From the NCBI GenBank assembly GCA_963579025.1, contig CAUZFZ010000014.1:1-64000 (forward strand): DNA of 64,000 bases. The letters are read 5' to 3'. The DNA is from CAUZFZ01 sp963579025 (GTDB lineage Bacteria > Planctomycetota > Planctomycetia > Planctomycetales > Planctomycetaceae). Shown here in pieces: positions 1 through 9,264 of this stretch; the first letter of the stretch is position 1; each line of letters starts with the position of its first letter. The notes under the pieces are model-generated. The model was not told the origin of the DNA, did not search any database, and saw nothing but the letters and a program-made list of their open reading frames with translations. The translations under genes and the position numbers were made by a program.

Positions 1-111
1 CGGTCCATCCGCTTCCATGCGAATTTCCATCGAGACTCCTTTCCCGGTCCGACTTCAACCATCAACCGGAAGGGAGTCTCGATATTTTCCCGATTCCCCA
101 ACACCCACGTT

Positions 112-1446
112 TTGGGATCACGCCCGGGTGGAAGTGACATCGTTGTTGATCGAGATGCCGGCGATAGCGCGTCGGGCGCTTTCGTGAACGTCAGCGTGCG
201 ACTGGTCGCCTCGCCTACGGCGACCAATGCGAACGGTGAATTTGCGACCCTGGCGCCGGAATTGACCTTCATCGATGAGTGGGACGACGACGTTGTCGCA
301 GAACTCACCGGCGATACGCTGCTGGATGAAACGACTGCCATCGATGCCTTCAGCGTCGATATCCCGTTCGATCCCGCGCTGTATGAAGCGGTCTCCATCG
401 AATTCGGCCCATCGTTTACGGAAGATCAGCAGGCCGTGACCGACAACGTGAACGGTCGCATCACCGGCCTGAGTGCCGGCACGTCGCGCACCGATGCTGG
501 CCGCGACAACTTTGTCGTCCTGGCTCGCGTGATCTTTCGCGTGAAGTCCGACGTCAACCTGCTGAACAATCTGGTTGGCACCTACATACTGCCCTCATCC
601 ACCGACAACTTTGCCACCGAGCAACTGGTCACGGACATCGTGGGGGGAGCCGACGTGCTGTCAGGCCTGATCGGACCGACGACCAGCAACGTCTGGCCCG
701 TGATGTACGATCAGAACGACAACGGCGTGATTGGCTTCGACGACGTTGCCTCGTTCGCACAATCGTTCGGTCGCAATGTCAACGTCGAAGAATCCGCATT
801 CAGCAGTGATTTCGACCGCAGCGGCGTGGTCGGCTTTGGCGACGTCGCACTACTGGCTCAGAACTTCGGCCGCTCCCGATCGTCAACCGGTCAGCAGTCT
901 TACGCGGGCAATTTTCCGACAGCGTGGACTCCGCAGGCTCTGGTGGTCGGCGACGCCAGGTCAGTCGCAGCACCGCTGCCCGCACAACAGCCGCCACTGA
1001 CACAGACCGTGCTGCGCGATCTGCAGGCTGCTGCCATTGACCGACTGGAAGACGTCGGTGTCGCGGCCAGTGAACTCGATGCGCTGCGTTCCGTGGAGAT
1101 TCGAGTCCAGGACCTGCCGGACGGTTATCTGGGACTGGCAACAGACGACGCCATCATCGTGGACATCAATGCATCCGGAACCGGCTGGTTCATTGACGAC
1201 ACGCCACTCGACGACCACGAATACGGTCGGCAGGCGCAGTCCGGCGCGAATGCGGCACAGAATCGGTTCGACCTGCTGACAGTCATCGCTCACGAGCTTG
1301 GTCATCACATCGGCTGGGAGCACGCCGAAGACGGAGTCATGAGCAGTCGACTGAATCCCGGAGAACGCCGACTGCCGCAGCCCGCCGACATCGACAGCCA
1401 GTTCGCTGCTTTGGTCGAACTGGACGAGGTATTCGGACTGGAATAG
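112..1446 (+). CDS. Dockerin/cohesin-like protein with C-terminal metzincin zinc motif (possibly 5'-partial)
   Basis: Probably exported or cell-surface. Residues about 1-200 look like a beta-rich cohesin-like domain. Residues about 205-255 hold two dockerin-type calcium loops (DQNDNGVIGFDD and DFDRSGVVGFGD). The C-terminal part carries HELGHHIGWEH at residues 394-404, an exact HExxHxxGxxH metzincin zinc site, followed by a possible Met-turn methionine at residue 410 (GVMSS). The modelled start is a TTG with no convincing ribosome site, and the frame stays open upstream to base 1, so the gene may begin outside the window; the first 111 bases do not look clearly coding in any frame. Proteolytic activity is inferred from the motif only, because the surrounding domain is short. 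It may be the C-terminal portion of a much larger planctomycete surface protein. Confidence 0.65.
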   Translation: MGSRPGGSDIVVDRDAGDSASGAFVNVSVRLVASPTATNANGEFATLAPELTFIDEWDDDVVAELTGDTLLDETTAIDAFSVDIPFDPALYEAVSIEFGPSFTEDQQAVTDNVNGRITGLSAGTSRTDAGRDNFVVLARVIFRVKSDVNLLNNLVGTYILPSSTDNFATEQLVTDIVGGADVLSGLIGPTTSNVWPVMYDQNDNGVIGFDDVASFAQSFGRNVNVEESAFSSDFDRSGVVGFGDVALLAQNFGRSRSSTGQQSYAGNFPTAWTPQALVVGDARSVAAPLPAQQPPLTQTVLRDLQAAAIDRLEDVGVAASELDALRSVEIRVQDLPDGYLGLATDDAIIVDINASGTGWFIDDTPLDDHEYGRQAQSGANAAQNRFDLLTVIAHELGHHIGWEHAEDGVMSSRLNPGERRLPQPADIDSQFAALVELDEVFGLE

Positions 1447-1532
1447 ATCACTTTCAGGTATTCGCACCAGCGCCGCGATTTCGATAACGTGATCGCGCGA
1501 TGTCACCGGAGCCAGCTTGAGAGGATCATGCC

Positions 1533-4349
1533 ATGCGAACGCTCACCGTCGCGGTCACTGCCGCCATCCTTGCCGCGGTACTCATCTTTTCGCGAGCCGT
1601 CGAACCGCCATCGCGGGCTGCGGCAAAGGACGTGGACGGGAAACAGCCACGCTGGTTCAAAGTCGTGTTTGGCCTCGATGGGCAGGACGCCGTCTGGGAT
1701 GGCAAAGTGCGCGTCAACGGCGGCGAGCTGCTCGACATCGATCCCTGGAGCTTCGAGGCACGCGACCAAGTCGATGCCGACGACAGTTCATGGACCATTC
1801 GAACGGCGACAATCGCCGGTCGCCGCGCCACCTATGCCGAACCTTCCCGAGGCGTGCTGTTACACGTGGCAGCCGGCGATGGCACACATGTCGTGATCTC
1901 CAGCGAGCAGGGCAACTTCGACTTTGATCCCTCGGCGATTGTCGCGGGTCGCCCGGCTGAGTTTCTGGAAGGACGCGCTTCGGTCGAAGTTCTGGGGACG
2001 GAATCACTTGTCGCCGACACATCGACAGACGACGACTTCACAGCCATCGCGGTCAAGAGCAACGGCGACCGCTTCGTGATGTGGCAGGCGTATGATGAGC
2101 TGTCGAAACGGGACGAATTGCTGATTCGAAATGTCGACGAGCCCGGTTCCGACACACAGAGAGTTTTTGACGCGACCGAATTCTCCAGCCCGCACCTGTT
2201 TGTTGTGAAGCAGGCTGATGGCAGTGAGACGCTGCGGGCGGTGTTCTGCTCGCCCGGAAAACACGCGAACTGGGATGTCTACTCGGCCATAAGAACGGGT
2301 CAGGGCTGGCGCCCGGAGCGATTGAGTTCTACGGATGGCTCGGACATTTTCCTCGCCGCCAGTCAGGCGGACGACGGTTCGATCTGGATTGCCTGGCAGA
2401 CGTTTCGTAGTGGCAAAGGCGAAATCGTCGCGCGGCGACTGCATAACGGAAAATGGTCAGACGAACTCGACGTCACCAGCAAATCGCTCGGCGATCGCTG
2501 GGAGCCGGCGATCGCGGCGGTGGACCACACCACCGCGTGGGTCGGACACGATTCTTACTACCACGGCAACTACGACGTGTACGTCCAACGGGTCATTCAG
2601 CTTAAGGACAGCGCCGGAGTGGAGAAGGCGATTGCAGTCGCCACGAGTCCCGACTTCGAGGCGCACTGCTCGCTGCTGGCCGACGGCAGGAACAAGTGCT
2701 GGGTCGCTTACGACGCCGGCGGTCCGGGCTGGGGCAAAGATCATCGCAGCGGACAGACCATGGGCCAGGGCGAGTATGCAGAACCTCTGCACGCATCACG
2801 CCGAATCGAACTGCGGGTGATCGCTGACGGCAAAGTCATGCAGCCAGTCGAACCGTTGCCGCAGGTGCGTCCGCCGGACCGAATTCACTTGATCGAACGT
2901 AAGCCTGATGCCAAACCGTCGCGCTTTTATGAGTACCCTCAACTGACCCGTGACGCAGACGGACGCATGTGGTTGTTCTTCCGGATGTGTCGCCAGGGTT
3001 ATTGTGCTCACCCACCCATGGGCATCGACTGGCGAGTCTGTGCAACGACCAGCACGGAAGACGGCTGGCTGGAACCGATCGAACTGCCGCGCAGTCAGGG
3101 TCGCCAGAATCAGCGTGTCGCGTTCGCGCCGGGTGTCGACGCGCCTCTGGAACTCGCCTGGTCAGACGGAAACCGCTTTGCTTCGGTCAATCGCAAGTTC
3201 TCTGTGCATCATGGACGTCTGCCGCCGGTCTCCGGCACAGCGGAGGTTGAACTGACCGCCGTCGAACTCGACGAGCCCGGCGAAGCGGAACGGGAGCCGC
3301 GAGTCTTGCTCAAGATGGAAAAAGGTGGCGAGCTGTATCACGTCTTCTTTGGTGATCTGCACCGTCACACCAATATCAGCCGCTGCATGCCGACCATCGA
3401 CGGCTCGCTGGATGATGCACATCGCTATGCCATCAACGCCGTTGAGTACGACTTTCTGGCAGTGACAGACCACACGCGGGATGTCGACCCGTTTTCCTGG
3501 TGGCGCACTCAGAAGGCGAATGACTGGTTCAACATTCCTGGCCGTTACGTGCCGATTCATGCGTATGAACGCAGCAACCGGACGGACGGTGGCGGACACC
3601 GCAATGTGTTCTTTCTTAAACGCGGTGCCGCAATTAACCCCAGTGACCACTGGGCTGACGGCGTCGGACGAACGAAGCCGGACACGAATCCGGATACCAC
3701 GTTGTATCCGTGGATGAAGGAACGCGGCGAAACCCTGACTGCGGCTCACACACCCGAATGGTCGAAGGCATCCGGCAAAGGGACGTGGACGTACAATGAT
3801 CCGCAGGTTGAACCGGTCGCCGAAATCTTTCAGGGCTTCCGTCGCTCGTACGAACGACCGGGCCCGAGTGTCGCCGAACAGGCATCCCTGTGGCATGCGC
3901 TCAAGAAGGGCTATCGACTGGGATTCATCGCTTCCAGCGATCACATGTCGACGCACATGTCGTTTGCGTGCGTGTGGGCGAAAGAGAAAACACGCGAATC
4001 AATCTTCGAAGCTCTTAAAGCCCGACGCACTTATGCGGCAACAGACCGCATCGGTCTGGCCTACTACATCGGCGACGCGCTGATGGGTGAAGAAACGCAA
4101 CTGCGTCCCGGAGAAGATGCAAAACTTGACATCAAGGTCCGCGGCACGGCCGAGGTGAAAGAGATTCAGGTGGTTCGTTCCGGAACGGTCATCCTGACGG
4201 CCCCCAAACCAGGCGTCCCGGGAGAACGCGACGTCAACTTGCAGTTTACCGATGCGAATACGCCGGACGGATCAAGCTATTACTACGTGCGCGTCGTGCA
4301 GGAAAACGAAGCAATCGCCTGGGGTTCACCAATCTGGGTCAAACGCTGA
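1533..4349 (+). CDS. Exported DUF3604 (PHP-like) protein with N-terminal propeller-like region
   Basis: A 938-residue protein with a signal peptide (MRTLTVAVTAAILAAVLIFS, cleavage near residue 30). Residues about 100-560 are rich in WQAYDE/WVAYDA-type repeats, suggesting a beta-propeller. The C-terminal half begins with a DUF3604 signature, FFGDLHRHTNISRC, then FLAVTDHTRD and FIASSDHMSTH, His/Asp motifs resembling metal-binding PHP phosphoesterases. DUF3604 proteins are usually annotated as uncharacterised metal-dependent hydrolases of the periplasm, so the substrate is unknown. It starts at ATG 86 nt after the preceding gene. The gene is intact; family assignment is good and catalytic function is inferred. 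Confidence 0.8.
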   Translation: MRTLTVAVTAAILAAVLIFSRAVEPPSRAAAKDVDGKQPRWFKVVFGLDGQDAVWDGKVRVNGGELLDIDPWSFEARDQVDADDSSWTIRTATIAGRRATYAEPSRGVLLHVAAGDGTHVVISSEQGNFDFDPSAIVAGRPAEFLEGRASVEVLGTESLVADTSTDDDFTAIAVKSNGDRFVMWQAYDELSKRDELLIRNVDEPGSDTQRVFDATEFSSPHLFVVKQADGSETLRAVFCSPGKHANWDVYSAIRTGQGWRPERLSSTDGSDIFLAASQADDGSIWIAWQTFRSGKGEIVARRLHNGKWSDELDVTSKSLGDRWEPAIAAVDHTTAWVGHDSYYHGNYDVYVQRVIQLKDSAGVEKAIAVATSPDFEAHCSLLADGRNKCWVAYDAGGPGWGKDHRSGQTMGQGEYAEPLHASRRIELRVIADGKVMQPVEPLPQVRPPDRIHLIERKPDAKPSRFYEYPQLTRDADGRMWLFFRMCRQGYCAHPPMGIDWRVCATTSTEDGWLEPIELPRSQGRQNQRVAFAPGVDAPLELAWSDGNRFASVNRKFSVHHGRLPPVSGTAEVELTAVELDEPGEAEREPRVLLKMEKGGELYHVFFGDLHRHTNISRCMPTIDGSLDDAHRYAINAVEYDFLAVTDHTRDVDPFSWWRTQKANDWFNIPGRYVPIHAYERSNRTDGGGHRNVFFLKRGAAINPSDHWADGVGRTKPDTNPDTTLYPWMKERGETLTAAHTPEWSKASGKGTWTYNDPQVEPVAEIFQGFRRSYERPGPSVAEQASLWHALKKGYRLGFIASSDHMSTHMSFACVWAKEKTRESIFEALKARRTYAATDRIGLAYYIGDALMGEETQLRPGEDAKLDIKVRGTAEVKEIQVVRSGTVILTAPKPGVPGERDVNLQFTDANTPDGSSYYYVRVVQENEAIAWGSPIWVKR

Positions 4350-4508
4350 GTGTCGCGGTCCGATCTCGGGAGCGACCGAGAGTAGGTTGAGATCACTGGC
4401 CCTGAGCAGCCTGGACCTCCCACAGTCCACGTGCCACACGACAACTGCAGCGACGATAGAATCGCCAGGAATCGGATGACGTGTAAAGCGTGGTGACGCA
4501 GTGGCTGA

Positions 4509-5393
4509 TCATTTCGCATCGCTATTGTCTTCCCACACGACCGAGTATCGCAGCTGTTTGCCGTTCGCGAAGACTGAGATCTGAATCGGCTGCAACCCCT
4601 TTTGATCCATCTGTCGACTGAACCGCTTCAGGGCGGTCGCCGACATTCCCACTCGTACATCCTGAATCGGACCGTCCATCTTTTTCCACAAACACGTATA
4701 GCGGTCCTGTCCTTTTACAAGACAGGCGCTCAACCGACTGATCCGAAAACCTTCGTCCAGTTTCCTGCGAACTGCGGCCGAAAGTTGCCGCATGGTCAGA
4801 TTCGCTTCGAGGACCGCTTCTGGAAACTCGTCGCTTTTGTTCCAAAGGCCGGCCAGAAGAATCTGTCCATCCAACTCGTAGGCAGACAGACTTGTCATCT
4901 GAAACCCCATCGCTGCCAGTTCGTCGTATTTCTTCTTGAATTCCACCGAATTCATACCTATCCAGACCTGAGGGAAAAGGCCGGTACATGGCTCCCAGAT
5001 TCCCGCAAATTTTTCGCGACCACCACCGCCCTTGCCTTCAATGTAAATCAGACCATAGCGATCCTCGGCCAGTTCTGCGGTCTTCTCCAACAGTTCGTCA
5101 CGCGACATCCCATGGCGCAAAGCGATCGGTGGATCAGCCCGTTCTTCCCAAATCCCCGAATACAGATCGCGCGTACCGACCTGGTAAATACTGACATCAA
5201 TCAACCGAAATCCGCGGGCCGTCTGGCGATCGAACTCCTTCTCGAACGCGTCAAACTCCATGTCGAGCTTCATTTCACGCGGAGGGCCTGCTACCGCCAA
5301 ATCTGTGGTGCCTGAAACTGCCAGGATCAAGCCAACTGAAAACACGCGGAAGACGTTGTTGTGTGAGCAAAGACGCCGCATCAAGTGTCGCAT
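4509..5393 (-). CDS. Exported tandem-repeat protein (BTRD1-like)
   Basis: The chosen ATG at 5393 begins MRHLMRRLCSHNN and is preceded by GGGGAG about 8 nt upstream; the longer frame to 5486 lacks a good site. A hydrophobic export signal ends near AVA-GPP. The mature part is built from about four repeats of roughly 65 residues. Each has a helix with F-x-x-x-Y/F-D/R, then GF-R/Q-(I/M)-(D/S)-(V/L)-S-x-Y/C and a strand ending in GLW, GIW or LWKK. This pattern resembles the bacterial tandem repeat domain 1 found in polyglycine-hydrolase-type proteins. No catalytic residues can be assigned. It lies between a convergent neighbour and the MetE-like gene on the same strand. Confidence 0.6.
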   Translation of the reverse strand: MRHLMRRLCSHNNVFRVFSVGLILAVSGTTDLAVAGPPREMKLDMEFDAFEKEFDRQTARGFRLIDVSIYQVGTRDLYSGIWEERADPPIALRHGMSRDELLEKTAELAEDRYGLIYIEGKGGGGREKFAGIWEPCTGLFPQVWIGMNSVEFKKKYDELAAMGFQMTSLSAYELDGQILLAGLWNKSDEFPEAVLEANLTMRQLSAAVRRKLDEGFRISRLSACLVKGQDRYTCLWKKMDGPIQDVRVGMSATALKRFSRQMDQKGLQPIQISVFANGKQLRYSVVWEDNSDAK

Positions 5394-5525
5394 TGTTGAA
5401 CTCCCCATGTGATGAGGTCCCCGTTCGATCTGTAACAGTCGGTTGAAAAACTCGCCGGACTGTAACCTGTCGATTCCGTTTCCCATCCGGGATCCATGCC
5501 CGGCGCCGTTGGACGCAACAGCACT

Positions 5526-6632
5526 TCACGCAAAACGAGTCCGAAGACGCCTGGCAGCTTCGGACAGACGCGACAGTTTTTCGTAGGCTTCATCGATCGA
5601 CGGTGGTTCGCCGTAATCGGGCGCAAAACCGCAGTCGGGATTCAGTGCGATTCGTGATGGGTCCAGAATCCCCGCACCGGCGGCACCGATGCGTTCGATG
5701 TCTTCAACTTCCTGAATCGCTTCCGTGCGCACATCCACGACACCCATGCCCACACCAAGATGCTCGGGCAACAGTTCGAGATCGCTGGCCTCACCGGTTC
5801 CGTGATAGGCGAATTCAAGGTTGACACGGTCAATGCTGGCGTCGGCAAGGAAAGGCAGAATGGGTTTGTAGTCACCGACGACATCGCTCTGGCGTTTGTA
5901 GACGCTGTGGCAGCAGTGCAGATGCACTTCGACCGGTAACCCTGCCGCGATCTGGTTGACGGCGGCAATGGCTGCCGGGGCCTGACGCTCGATGTCCCAT
6001 TCCCGTTTCAGGCGATCATCGTGCGTTTGACCTTCACCGGTCAGTTGGCGGTCGCAGAAATACGTCAGAGCCGGGTCATCCAGTTGGATGACATCGACGC
6101 CCGTCTGTGCGAGTGCCTGCGCTTCCGCGGCGAACAATTCCGTCAGATGCTCCATGTAGTGTTCAACCGTCGGATAAGCATTCGTGCTGAAGTCTGCGTG
6201 CCACTTTCTGATGGCAATCAGGAACGGCGAAGGTAATGCGTACTTTGTGCAGCGGTCCGTGTTGGCGACGAGAAAGCTGGCGTCTTCGACGAATAGAGGA
6301 TCACGACGCTCCATCCTGCCCGTAACGACCGTCGTGTATTTCAGCTCGCCCTGGTGTTCGAATGGTCTGACCGGTTCATGCCCACCGACTCGATGCAGAA
6401 ACTCATCCAGGTAGTGAATCCGCCGCCACTCGCCATCACTGATCACATCAAGTCCGGCCTGTTCCTGCAGGCGGATGGCGAACATGACGACATCGTTCAT
6501 CAGTCGGTTGTAGTCATCGGCCGGGATCGAATCCCGGCGATCGATCAGGTCACGCACAAGTTTCGGTCGCGGCAATGATCCGATGACCTGGGTGAAGAAT
6601 GGCGGAAGAGCCTTGGTGCGGTCGGTTCTCAT
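5526..6632 (-). CDS. MetE-type (cobalamin-independent methionine synthase C-terminal) protein
   Basis: A 368-residue protein matching only the C-terminal catalytic barrel of MetE. It opens with FFTQVIGSLPRP, contains SDGEWRR and DVIQLDDPALTYF, the zinc-binding HLHCC stretch near residue 237 and the late cysteine in NPDCGF near residue 338. The normal MetE (about 750 residues) has a second N-terminal barrel that binds the folate polyglutamate; it is absent here, so this is more likely a methyltransferase using another methyl donor or acceptor. It lies 57 nt downstream of the C69-type peptidase gene on the same strand and may be co-transcribed. Family sure, substrate unknown. Confidence 0.8.
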   Translation of the reverse strand: MRTDRTKALPPFFTQVIGSLPRPKLVRDLIDRRDSIPADDYNRLMNDVVMFAIRLQEQAGLDVISDGEWRRIHYLDEFLHRVGGHEPVRPFEHQGELKYTTVVTGRMERRDPLFVEDASFLVANTDRCTKYALPSPFLIAIRKWHADFSTNAYPTVEHYMEHLTELFAAEAQALAQTGVDVIQLDDPALTYFCDRQLTGEGQTHDDRLKREWDIERQAPAAIAAVNQIAAGLPVEVHLHCCHSVYKRQSDVVGDYKPILPFLADASIDRVNLEFAYHGTGEASDLELLPEHLGVGMGVVDVRTEAIQEVEDIERIGAAGAGILDPSRIALNPDCGFAPDYGEPPSIDEAYEKLSRLSEAARRLRTRFA

Positions 6633-6689
6633 ATCACGATTCCGTATGACGATTCTTCACACTGGTGTGTGCTCTCAGTCACGTTGGCG

Positions 6690-8132
6690 TTACTTCGCAC
6701 GTCGAATGCCGAACAGCACTTTTGTCCTTAACTCAATACTGTCCGCAAGAGCCTCACCCAGACGCAGGCCGTCCATCGCTTCACTGTTGCAGTACCGGGT
6801 CAGATACTCCCGAGCCAGCTCCGCTTCGCCTGCTTCGTAGAGTACCGTTGCTGTCCGTTCCACTGTCTGCTGCCGGTCAATCAAGCTCGACTCGAAAGCG
6901 GTCAGAGCTTCGGTGACTTCCGGCAGGAATGTGTCTTCGTGCTCTTTCGTGAGGTAGAAAAGTCGTTTGTAGACTCGAAACGCATAGCGTGTGGACTCAG
7001 TCCCGCGCCATTGCGGGTCAACGAACCGAGCGGCCTCGCCTTCCGTCAGGTAGCGGTGTTTGCCGTATTCGGCCGGTACACGTTGCGCATCGATGTACCA
7101 GGGACAGAATGGAGCGGTCAGCGAACTCGTTGCCGCCACCCACAGGATGCCGAGTTCCCGACGCTGTCCGCCCCGCAGGTGTGCCACTTGCCCGTAACCG
7201 GCACTGTCACGTGTCAGCTCGGGAGTACGAACGGCCGCGATCAGGTCTTTGAGCGCAAGGCTGTTACCGGCCTTCTCCAATCGTTCTTCCATCATGCTCA
7301 CAGCCTCATGCCGCATTTTTCCGTCACCGTAAATCCTGTTGACGTTGAACGGTTCGCCTGAATCGGGATCGTACCAGCCTTGTTTAACGGCGAACGAAAT
7401 GAGATTCGCTGAGCCCATGAAGCCCGGAGTTTTCTGGTAGTCCAGGGGAATGGCGCCGATGTACCCTGGTCGAGAGACTCGAATGTCGTCGGGACCAAGA
7501 CGTTCCGCGACCCACAGTCGCTGGCCGCCAGCGAAGTTAATCACGATCCAGCCTTCGTTGGCATCCGCAAACAAGTGTGAGTTTCCGCCGTAAGTGGAAA
7601 AGCCGTACTGATCCATCAGTGCGCCGATGATCTCGACTGCCTCTCGAGACGTGCGGGCTCGCTCCATCGCGATTTTCGCGAGGTCGCTGTAGTGCGGGCC
7701 ACTTTGTGGGCTGGGAGTCATCTGCCTCAGTTCATCCCGCGACGGCGACCAGATGTCTCGGGCGGCCATGCCATGCTCGTTCAAGCCGCCGTTCGTCAAC
7801 GGGGCGGGAAACCCGGCGAACGCCGAGTAGTTCATGGTGATGTACTTCGACGTCGTTCTGACTTGGGGGATTTTGATCAACGTACCCGGGTAGCGGGCAT
7901 GCTCAGTGGCGCCGACGGAAATCACGGAACCGTCGGCGTGTTCGCGACGAGGTATGATTTCGAGCCAGTGACTTGAGGGCTCGTCTCCATACCCGGCGAG
8001 AAACGAACTGCCATCAGCAGTCCGATTCTTTCCAACGAAAATGCCGTAGCTCGCCGATACTTCGAGCGGCACGAGTGAAGCGATCAGAACAGCCGGCGTC
8101 ACCAGGTAACCAGGGATTCGAGACCTCAGCAT
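6690..8132 (-). CDS. Exported C69 (U34)-type Ntn-hydrolase dipeptidase-like protein, Ser at the expected Cys
   Basis: A 480-residue protein with an export signal ending at EVSA. C69 dipeptidases are processed so that the residue opening the Ntn-hydrolase fold becomes the catalytic Cys, typically Cys-Thr followed by VGK..T.DGS. Here the equivalent stretch is SASYGIFVGKNRTADGSS, with Ser at the expected nucleophile position. Other family hallmarks are present: EPSSHW, MNYSAFAGFPAP, NEHGMAARDIWSPS, the YGGNSHLFADANEGWIVINF segment and PFCPWYIDAQRVP. It could be a Ser-nucleophile Ntn-hydrolase or an inactive homologue. It is the first gene of a likely two-gene unit with the MetE-like gene. Periplasmic peptide or amide hydrolysis is inferred. 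Confidence 0.7.
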   Translation of the reverse strand: MLRSRIPGYLVTPAVLIASLVPLEVSASYGIFVGKNRTADGSSFLAGYGDEPSSHWLEIIPRREHADGSVISVGATEHARYPGTLIKIPQVRTTSKYITMNYSAFAGFPAPLTNGGLNEHGMAARDIWSPSRDELRQMTPSPQSGPHYSDLAKIAMERARTSREAVEIIGALMDQYGFSTYGGNSHLFADANEGWIVINFAGGQRLWVAERLGPDDIRVSRPGYIGAIPLDYQKTPGFMGSANLISFAVKQGWYDPDSGEPFNVNRIYGDGKMRHEAVSMMEERLEKAGNSLALKDLIAAVRTPELTRDSAGYGQVAHLRGGQRRELGILWVAATSSLTAPFCPWYIDAQRVPAEYGKHRYLTEGEAARFVDPQWRGTESTRYAFRVYKRLFYLTKEHEDTFLPEVTEALTAFESSLIDRQQTVERTATVLYEAGEAELAREYLTRYCNSEAMDGLRLGEALADSIELRTKVLFGIRRAK

Positions 8133-8367
8133 CAGTGTGCTCCAGGCATTCAGTCATTGCAAACTCGGCCAGGCGTCATTGTTCCATTCTTCCGGTAGTC
8201 TGCATGCAAGAGCCTCGCCCGTCCAACCCGTGAGCCCGAACGAAACGAGGGCGTCTGATCGATCGGGGAGGCCAGTTGTTCTGGAGTCTGCGACCACGGT
8301 ATAACGCCGCCGCCTCGCATGTCCCTCGGCGAGGTCTTTCACGACAGCCGATTTTCGGAGCAACGCT

Positions 8368-9264
8368 GTGTGTGGCATTGTTGGATTACTTGTCAAACGA
8401 GACGGACTCCGCGAACAACTCGGTCAGCTCGCAACGCCGATGCTCAACTGCATGGGCACGCGTGGGCCGGATTCCGCGGGACTCGCCGTTTTTCATGAAC
8501 CGCTGAATGATTCGCAACGACGCTTTGCACTGCATTCGAACAATCCAGAATTCGACTGGCAGGCGTTTCATGAATGTCTGCTCCGCGACACCGGCAGTGA
8601 TAGCCAGATCGAGATCGTCGACAACCATGCGACCGAGATTTCGTCGGTCACCACCGCAGGGTTCCGTGGCTGGTTGAGTCGGGCGTTTCCTCAAGTGCAT
8701 CTGATCTCGGTCGGTCGGTCCATTGAGATGTTCAAAGATGAGGGACTGCCCGCGGACATCGCCCGGCGGTATCGCTACTCCGAACTTGCGGGAACGCATG
8801 TGGTCGCCCATACGCGGATGGCGACGGAGTCTGCCATTACGCCGGCGCATGCGCACCCCTACACGGCCGGCGAGGATTTCTGCCTGGTGCATAACGGATC
8901 GCTGTCGAACCCGTACAGCATCCGTCGCAAACTGGAAAAGCGGGGCATCGTGTTCGAAACGGACAACGACACAGAAGCCGGCTGCCGGTTTCTCGAATGG
9001 CGGATGAGGGAAGGTGACACGCTCGAACAGGCGATCGAAACTTCGTTCAGTGAACTGGATGGCTTCTACACATTTCTGATGGCCACAGCCGATCGGATGG
9101 TTCTCGTCCGAGACGCCTTCGCGTGCAAACCGGCCGTCGCTGCTGAAACCGACGACTACATCGCGGTGTCCTCCGAGTTCCGCTCGCTGGCCCATCTGCC
9201 CGGTATCAAATCGGCCAACGTCTTTGAACCTGCGCCCGAGCAAATCTACTCATGGACCGTGTGA
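8368..9264 (+). CDS. mgsA: N-methylglutamate synthase subunit A (class II glutamine amidotransferase, GlxB-like)
   Basis: Starts at GTG, giving Met-Cys2-Gly-Ile-Val-Gly, so Cys2 is the N-terminal nucleophile of a class II glutaminase domain. GTRGPDSAG, ARM-type HTRMATESAITPAHAHPY and HNGSLSNP are the usual glutamine-binding segments. The 298-residue length fits the stand-alone GlxB/MgsA subunit rather than full GltB. Its end overlaps the mgsB start by 13 nt. In methylotrophs the MgsABC complex transfers methylamine from gamma-glutamylmethylamide to 2-oxoglutarate-derived carbon, giving N-methylglutamate. The downstream mgsBC, gmaS and mgd genes support that role over ordinary glutamate synthesis. 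GGAGC lies about 8 nt upstream of the GTG. Confidence 0.85.
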   Translation: MCGIVGLLVKRDGLREQLGQLATPMLNCMGTRGPDSAGLAVFHEPLNDSQRRFALHSNNPEFDWQAFHECLLRDTGSDSQIEIVDNHATEISSVTTAGFRGWLSRAFPQVHLISVGRSIEMFKDEGLPADIARRYRYSELAGTHVVAHTRMATESAITPAHAHPYTAGEDFCLVHNGSLSNPYSIRRKLEKRGIVFETDNDTEAGCRFLEWRMREGDTLEQAIETSFSELDGFYTFLMATADRMVLVRDAFACKPAVAAETDDYIAVSSEFRSLAHLPGIKSANVFEPAPEQIYSWTV

